Below are positions 39,296-42,402 of a stretch of DNA of 42,402 nucleotides, one piece after another. The stretch covers positions 1 through 42,402 of IMG/VR virus record IMGVR_UViG_3300025127_000078. One strand, 5' to 3'. Position 1 is the stretch's first letter, and each line of letters starts with the position of its first letter. Both the position numbers and the translations under genes were made by a program. The stretch is from a virus. The notes beneath the pieces were generated by a model. That model did no database searches. It was not told where the DNA came from and worked only from the letters and a program-made list of their open reading frames with translations.

Positions 39296-39507
39296 AACCT
39301 ATAATGATCACATTAATGTATTTAACTTTTGGTGGAGACATCAAACTAAATACGTTTGAAATACACACATCTTGCTCCAGTTGGTTTCACACTAACGTAG
39401 CGGTTCATGAAAAGAAAAAGAAAACCTTTATGTCAAATCATTACTATCATACTTATAAAGGTAAAAAAGTTATTGGTTATATCTGTGGAGGTGACGAACC
39501 ACGATAA
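39292..39507 (+). CDS. Small secreted-type protein with two key cysteines
   Basis: A 71-residue product: a hydrophobic N-terminal strand (KPIMITLMYLTFGGDIKL), then HTSCSSWFHTNVAVHEKKKK and at the end VIGYICGGDEPR. It has the same outline as the products at 38132 and 39593 (complement): N-terminal strand, Gly turn, S-x-C, late [FY]xC. No lipobox is visible. The ATG overlaps the stop of the 30-residue TM peptide. Probably exported and disulphide bonded; function unknown. Confidence 0.55.
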   Translation: MKPIMITLMYLTFGGDIKLNTFEIHTSCSSWFHTNVAVHEKKKKTFMSNHYYHTYKGKKVIGYICGGDEPR

Positions 39508-39510
39508 ACG

Positions 39511-39544
39511 AACCTATCTCTACGAGGGAAATGAGAAATAGGTT
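39511..39544. repeat. Hairpin between convergent genes
   Basis: AACCTAT (39511-39517) pairs perfectly with ATAGGTT (39538-39544), extended inward by CTC/GAG across a two-base bulge. It lies in the 85-base gap between the + strand gene ending at 39507 and the - strand gene ending at 39593. No T run follows on either side, so it is an RNA-processing or stability structure at most, or a poor terminator. The rest of the gap shows nothing else recognisable. Confidence 0.4.
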
Positions 39545-39592
39545 ATAAGGTGAGAAAAGATAACATATTCTTGCCATATTTTAAACACATTG

Positions 39593-39802
39593 TCAAGCAC
39601 CTAAGACTGGATCGCATTTAAAGGATACAAAAAGCTTTCTTTTATTCACATCCTCTTTACCTAATTCTGCCATAGCGTTAAGAGTATTTAATGATCCTGC
39701 AGCCGCACAGTCATACCAAGAATTATGCACGCCACCGTTGTGTTCTGGTAGACAGTTGCCCGACAGGGCAGAACAAATTTTCATAATTAAAATAAATTTC
39801 AT
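39593..39802 (-). CDS. Small secreted-type two-cysteine protein, - strand
   Basis: A 69-residue protein beginning MKFILIMKICSALSGNCLPE, with HNSWYDCAAAGSLNTLNAMA and a terminal KRKLFVSFKCDPV. I remember MKFVLV...C....G.C......... YDC..AG and ....F.C-type proteins from marine phages, which supports this strand over the + strand frame that crosses it. It shares the two-cysteine outline of 38132 and 39292. It diverges from the promoter at 39805, whose region may also serve it. Function unknown. Confidence 0.6.
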   Translation of the reverse strand: MKFILIMKICSALSGNCLPEHNGGVHNSWYDCAAAGSLNTLNAMAELGKEDVNKRKLFVSFKCDPVLGA

Positions 39803-39804
39803 TG

Positions 39805-39833
39805 TTGACAGTCCTTTAGGATTATCCTATAAA
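39805..39833 (+). promoter_or_regulatory. Strong sigma70 promoter with palindromic spacer
   Basis: TTGACA (39805-39810), 17 bases, TATAAA (39828-39833). The spacer holds AGGATTATCCT (39818-39828), an 11-bp palindrome with an odd centre that reaches into the -10. TTGACA, six bases, TAGGATTAT is shared exactly with the promoter region at 28589. It drives the gene at 39852. The palindrome is placed where a repressor would block RNA polymerase. Confidence 0.75.
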
Positions 39834-39851
39834 TGTGTGAAAGGAGAATAT

Positions 39852-40088
39852 ATGACAGACACTACAAAATACAGAAATACTTCCCTTAAGAACGAGGTAT
39901 ATACTGCAGGACATTTGTTGGCAAGAGAAATGACCCCTGGTCTTGCACTATCGATGTCACAGACCATTGAGTTATTAATTATGGAAAAAATAAAAAAGTT
40001 AGGTTTAGAAACTAAACTATCAACTTACGTAAAACCAGATAGAAGGTCAGCGAAAAAAAGAAAGAAAAAGAAAAATGGCAAAGCATAG
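39852..40088 (+). CDS. Small early protein, RHH-like DNA-binding candidate
   Basis: ATG 39852 follows AAGGAG (39841-39846) directly behind the promoter, so a longer frame from 39738 is rejected. The 78-residue product begins MTDTTKYRNTSLKNEVYTAG and continues HLLAREMTPGLALSMSQTIE then LLIMEKIKKLGL, ending in a Lys/Arg-rich tail. The outline of a short strand (TSLKNEVY), helix, turn and second helix (SMSQTIELLIMEKIKK) fits a ribbon-helix-helix DNA-binding fold. It is a candidate regulator of the palindrome in its own promoter, an inference from fold and position. Confidence 0.5.
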   Translation: MTDTTKYRNTSLKNEVYTAGHLLAREMTPGLALSMSQTIELLIMEKIKKLGLETKLSTYVKPDRRSAKKRKKKKNGKA

Positions 40089-40488
40089 ACTACCGTTTGC
40101 GAACAGTGATGTTATTCGATTAAACGAATACAATAAAACTCCGCAACAAAAACTTTGGATCTCAGTTCTAGCTAAGGCTTTTGATGATGCATTTTATTCA
40201 GCAGATGAAAGATCAGCATTAGAAGCTTTACGTTGGATCAAACACGGTAAAGATTTTAACATGGTATGTAGAATGGCGGGAAGAGAAGGCACATACGTCA
40301 AAGAAAAAATGTTAAACAAAGTTATCGAAAGAGAAGCAAACTTATTAGGAAAGCATGCAAGCATTAGAAATGCCACGAACAATATTTTAATTCTTAAAAA
40401 CGAGGCTGAGAAAAGAAAAGTAAGAAGACAAAAAGAAAAGGAGTATACTAATTTACCAAAGTACAGTCATGATTATGTCGACAGGTAG
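40075..40488 (+). CDS. Conserved helical phage protein
   Basis: A 137-residue protein: QQKLWISVLAKAFDDAFYSA then DERSALEALRWIKHGKDFNM, VCRMAGREGTYVKEKMLNKV and IEREANLLGKHASI. The combination KLWISV.AKAFDDAF....... AL.WI..G.DF..VC..AG recurs, as I recall, in many marine phages without assigned function; GREGTYVKEKMLNKV could be a helix-turn-helix. The C-terminus is Lys-rich. It overlaps the previous gene by 14 bases and the zinc-finger gene by 20. Confidence 0.65.
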   Translation: MAKHRLPFANSDVIRLNEYNKTPQQKLWISVLAKAFDDAFYSADERSALEALRWIKHGKDFNMVCRMAGREGTYVKEKMLNKVIEREANLLGKHASIRNATNNILILKNEAEKRKVRRQKEKEYTNLPKYSHDYVDR

Positions 40489-40654
40489 AAGAATATGTCC
40501 TGAGTGTAAAGGTAATGGGTATTTAAAAACAAGTATAGGTAAAATAGTACAATGTTTAAACTGTTGGTCGGAAGGAGAGATAGATGAAAAGATTTGGGCT
40601 AGGGATTTTGATCCTATTATTCCTGATGAGTTGCAGTCAATCAAAGAAGATTGA
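40469..40654 (+). CDS. Small DnaJ-type zinc-finger protein
   Basis: A 61-residue protein with Cys10-x2-Cys13-x-Gly-x-Gly (RRICPECKGNGYL) and Cys29-x2-Cys32 (VQCLNCWSEGE), the arrangement of a DnaJ-type zinc ribbon. Such mini-zinc proteins are common in phages, with no J domain. It starts inside the previous gene. A lipoprotein gene begins inside it in another frame at 40584, so its C-terminal 23 codons are under double coding pressure. Confidence 0.6.
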   Translation: MIMSTGRRICPECKGNGYLKTSIGKIVQCLNCWSEGEIDEKIWARDFDPIIPDELQSIKED

Positions 40655-40715
40655 TAAGATTACATGGGACCCTATAAAAGCAATGGTTAGGATAACATTT
40701 GGACAAGTTAAATGA
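40584..40715 (+). CDS. 43-residue lipoprotein overlapping zinc-finger gene
   Basis: ATG 40584 lies out of frame inside the previous gene, behind AAGGAG (40572-40577) with six-base spacing, and its TGA (40713-40715) overlaps the next ATG. The product begins MKRFGLGILILLFLMSCSQS and continues KKIDKITWDPIKAMVRITFG: a basic n-region, a hydrophobic core and the lipobox LMSC with Cys17 as the lipidation site, then a mature part of about 27 residues. This is the form of an Rz1-like outer-membrane spanin or an exclusion lipoprotein of the Llp/Cor type. Ribosome site, lipobox and coupling together make it convincing. Confidence 0.72.
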   Translation: MKRFGLGILILLFLMSCSQSKKIDKITWDPIKAMVRITFGQVK

Positions 40716-41038
40716 CAGTTGAGTATTTAGCAGGATTGTTTGATGCTGACGGATGTGCATCGAGTTATTTACAAAGAAACAAAAAGTCTAACAAGACTGT
40801 GCAAGTACACAGCTGTGAGATATCAATGACAAACAAAGAAGTTATATATTGGGTTAAAAATTTTTTAGGTTTTGGTAACATACACTACAGAGCAAAAGTA
40901 GGTGGTATGGGTAAGAAACCACAGTGGCGATACCGAGCTTCACATAGATTAGCGTTGAAGTTTGCAAACAAAGTTTTGCCATATAGTATTGTTAAGAAAA
41001 AGAAATTACAGGATATTGTAAAACACTATGGCAATTAA
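40712..41038 (+). CDS. LAGLIDADG homing endonuclease, single motif
   Basis: A 108-residue protein beginning MTVEYLAGLFDADGCASSYL, with the LAGLIDADG-type motif at residues 6-14. KVGGMGKKPQWRYRASHRLA is the later strand segment of the fold, as seen in group I intron and free-standing enzymes. With one motif it would act as a homodimer. It is free-standing here, with no intron or intein recognised next to it. It overlaps the lipoprotein gene by four bases and the next gene by 11. Confidence 0.8.
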   Translation: MTVEYLAGLFDADGCASSYLQRNKKSNKTVQVHSCEISMTNKEVIYWVKNFLGFGNIHYRAKVGGMGKKPQWRYRASHRLALKFANKVLPYSIVKKKKLQDIVKHYGN

Positions 41039-41330
41039 AAATAAAATAAAAATTAGAAAGGTTACCGGGATAGGGGTACAAGGCATCGCAACTAGCGGCC
41101 CAATGGACCTAAGCGATAAGCGTCGAAGCCCGGCGTTAGATGGGGAGAGTACTAGACGTAGTGTTCCCGCTGACGATAATGTATTTAAAGATAAAACAAT
41201 TAGCGATGATTACAAAAGCGGCGGTGCATACAAAGCTATGTTAAATATGTTTGCTGATCACGTTAGTGATGAGGAGTATGCTGAACACTGTAGAAAGTTT
41301 TTTAAAGGAGACAATGAAAACAATACCTGA
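41028..41330 (+). CDS. Hypothetical protein, small basic/acidic
   Basis: A 100-residue protein without recognised domain. The N-terminal half is basic with Gly/Ser/Pro-rich stretches (VTGIGVQGIATSGPMDLS, RSPALDGESTRRSV). The C-terminal half is helical (YKSGGAYKAMLNMFADHVSD then EEYAEHCRKFFKG). The first 130 bases are richer in G+C than the neighbourhood. It overlaps the endonuclease by 11 bases and the next gene by 17. Function unknown. Confidence 0.55.
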   Translation: MAIKNKIKIRKVTGIGVQGIATSGPMDLSDKRRSPALDGESTRRSVPADDNVFKDKTISDDYKSGGAYKAMLNMFADHVSDEEYAEHCRKFFKGDNENNT

Positions 41331-41484
41331 TGCAATAGATGATATTTTATATTTTTGGAAGAAAACCAAGGATGTCTATTATAGATTCTTTGAACATTAC
41401 GGTAGTAAGATGAATGTTTATGGTTGGAACAAGAGATGGAAGAACAGAAAGATAGGAACAGGTTACGGTAGACAGGATGATTAA
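41314..41484 (+). CDS. 56-residue small basic protein
   Basis: ATG 41314 follows AAAGGAG just upstream (three-base spacing, rather close) and is preferred to an upstream in-frame start at 41251. The product is MKTIPDAIDDILYFWKKTKD then VYYRFFEHYGSKMNVYGWNK and RWKNRKIGTGYGRQDD, rich in Trp/Tyr/Phe and Lys/Arg, with a helical first half. It overlaps both neighbours. Function unknown. Confidence 0.55.
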   Translation: MKTIPDAIDDILYFWKKTKDVYYRFFEHYGSKMNVYGWNKRWKNRKIGTGYGRQDD

Positions 41485-42061
41485 AGAAGATATTTTTTCT
41501 ACTTTTATATTAGAGGATAACATTAAAGTAAATGTAAGTGAATTAAACAAATACGCCTACGAACTTAAAAATAAAAATATAAAAACAAAAAGAATACCAT
41601 CTACCCAAGGTGGTTTTCACTCCGATGATCTACATTTAGAAGAACCGGTACTACAACCTCTTATTAAAGCTATAACTAAAATGAGTTATGTTTATTGTAG
41701 AGAATTAAAGGTTAAAGAAAAGTATGCTTTATCTCTTGCTAATATGTGGTTTGTTATTAACAATCAAAATCATTACAACAGCCCACACAATCATCCTTTC
41801 TCTTTTTTATCTGGTGCGTTTTACACTAAATCTGGAGCGGATAGTGGTGACATAGTTTTTTTAAACCCTAATCCTAAAATAGAAGGATACTGGTTTGATG
41901 GTGCATGGAAAGAATACAATATGTATCAGTCTGGCAGTATTATGAAAGAATCACTAACAAATAAAATCATACTTTTTCCGTCTTGGTTGGCGCATCACGT
42001 AACTCCTAATAAAACCAAAGAAGACAGGATCGTATGGTCTTTTAACATACAATTAATATAG
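41477..42061 (+). CDS. Fe(II)/2-oxoglutarate oxygenase-like protein (TIGR02466 type)
   Basis: A 194-residue protein. SLANMWFVINNQNHYNSPHN then HPFSFLSGAFYTKSGADSGD and, near the end, IILFPSWLAHHVTPNKTKED then RIVWSFNI match the outline H.HP.S.LSG.YY.....SG...F and LFPSWL.H.V.PN..... RI..SFN of a putative 2-oxoglutarate oxygenase family (2OG-FeII_Oxy_5/TIGR02466, recalled). Candidate ligands are His104, His106 and His173 or His174, with Arg184 for 2-oxoglutarate. The usual H-x-D is H-x-H here, as in that family. It is the fourth oxygenase-like gene in the window and lies next to another probable member at the edge. Confidence 0.72.
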   Translation: MIKEDIFSTFILEDNIKVNVSELNKYAYELKNKNIKTKRIPSTQGGFHSDDLHLEEPVLQPLIKAITKMSYVYCRELKVKEKYALSLANMWFVINNQNHYNSPHNHPFSFLSGAFYTKSGADSGDIVFLNPNPKIEGYWFDGAWKEYNMYQSGSIMKESLTNKIILFPSWLAHHVTPNKTKEDRIVWSFNIQLI

Positions 42062-42069
42062 GAAAACAA

Positions 42070-42402
42070 ATGAAAAAAGAAAAACAATATCCAAAAGATA
42101 CGAGAACAGAGATACCAGTAACAACTCACAACTGGGGACCTTCTCTTGTTAGAATGCAAATTGATGAAGGTTTAAGAATGATACTTATGGACGAGTGGAA
42201 AAAGAATAGAAAAAACAAGGAGTTAGATTACAGAAAAAATTTAGCAGGGCAACTGGACCACGAAACAGGGTATCCCACAGAGTCTAGAAAAAGAATACTG
42301 CCTTATCTTGGTAAATATTTTCATATTTACGATCAAGCTCAAGCTAGGTTTTTTCAAAGAGAACCACAAAAAACAGACTATGTTTTGTCGGCTCTTTGGA
42401 TT
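42070..42402 (+). CDS. Conserved phage protein, cut by the window end
   Basis: ATG 42070 opens a frame with no stop before the window end (111 codons visible). The product has PVTTHNWGPSLVRMQIDEGL, DYRKNLAGQLDHETGYPTES, FHIYDQAQARFFQREP and YVLSALWI. I recall this N-terminal pattern (WGP.L......... LAG....E........ Y......... SLW) from marine phage proteins whose C-terminal part carries NPPH.H.GD..FV, a putative 2-oxoglutarate oxygenase core. If so, this would be a fifth oxygenase, with its active site outside the window. Confidence 0.55.
   Translation, partial: MKKEKQYPKDTRTEIPVTTHNWGPSLVRMQIDEGLRMILMDEWKKNRKNKELDYRKNLAGQLDHETGYPTESRKRILPYLGKYFHIYDQAQARFFQREPQKTDYVLSALWI

Noticed and set aside
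39551-39622. GTG-started 23-residue frame
   Set aside because: No ribosome site, overlaps an antisense gene and lies beside a hairpin; not supported.
39738-39851. Long N-terminal extension of the RHH-like gene
   Set aside because: The promoter at 39805-39833 and AAGGAG at 39841 show the gene starts at 39852; the extension mirrors the - strand gene.
1-42402. tRNA genes, rRNA genes, CRISPR arrays, integrase or IS elements
   Set aside because: Looked for cloverleaf-like, spacer-repeat and recombinase patterns by eye and saw none; a dedicated tRNA scan was not possible.

Overview
This 42.4 kb window is most of the genome of a tailed, podovirus-like bacteriophage. It is AT-rich, roughly one third G+C by eye. 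The gene content and the style of the small proteins resemble phages of marine Alphaproteobacteria (SAR11/Pelagibacter or similar). The host is an inference from composition and gene type; nothing in the sequence names it. Genes are packed head to tail, often with overlapping stop/start codons, and almost all lie on the + strand. The exceptions are an SNF2 helicase with a small membrane protein (26.9-28.6 kb) and one small secreted-type protein (39.6-39.8 kb). Both window ends cut genes. No terminase or portal gene is visible, so that part of the genome lies outside the window.

Layout. 0-0.4 kb: C-terminal part of a holin-like membrane protein. 0.4-2.7 kb: a run of very small, strongly basic proteins, one of them apparently split by a +1 frameshift. 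2.6-6.1 kb: capsid module with a phage GroES-like co-chaperonin, an acidic scaffold-like protein, a decoration-type protein and a Mu gpT-like major capsid protein, closed by a strong terminator. 6.1-14.4 kb: virion surface, adaptor and fibre genes, including a repeat-rich 530-residue protein, a glycine-rich adhesin-like protein and a tail-assembly-chaperone-like protein. 14.4-16.5 kb: an accessory cassette with two Fe(II)/2-oxoglutarate oxygenases. 16.6-26.8 kb: a tail hub protein of the P22 gp10 type followed by four large internal/ejection proteins.

26.9-36.7 kb: DNA replication. Genes are an SNF2 helicase (- strand), a probable single-strand-binding-type protein, an archaeo-eukaryotic-type primase, a UvrD-like SF1 helicase and a family A DNA polymerase with leucine at the position equivalent to E. 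coli Pol I Phe762. A third oxygenase lies between primase and helicase. 36.7-40.7 kb: an envelope/lysis neighbourhood with an M15 peptidase endolysin, several single-TM proteins, a 26-residue cationic amphipathic peptide, a 30-residue TM peptide, small two-cysteine secreted-type proteins and an out-of-frame overlapping 43-residue lipoprotein. 40.7-42.4 kb: a LAGLIDADG endonuclease, small unknowns, a fourth oxygenase and a truncated gene that may be a fifth.

Regulation visible in the sequence: two promoters (28.59 and 39.81 kb) share TTGACA, six bases, then TAGGATTAT. They head the replication module and the right-end small-gene module. A palindrome sits between the -35 and -10 of the second. 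Terminators follow the capsid gene and the next structural gene. No tRNA, rRNA, CRISPR, integrase or IS element was seen, and no stretch over 300 bases lacks a gene; the longest gap is 6535-6696.
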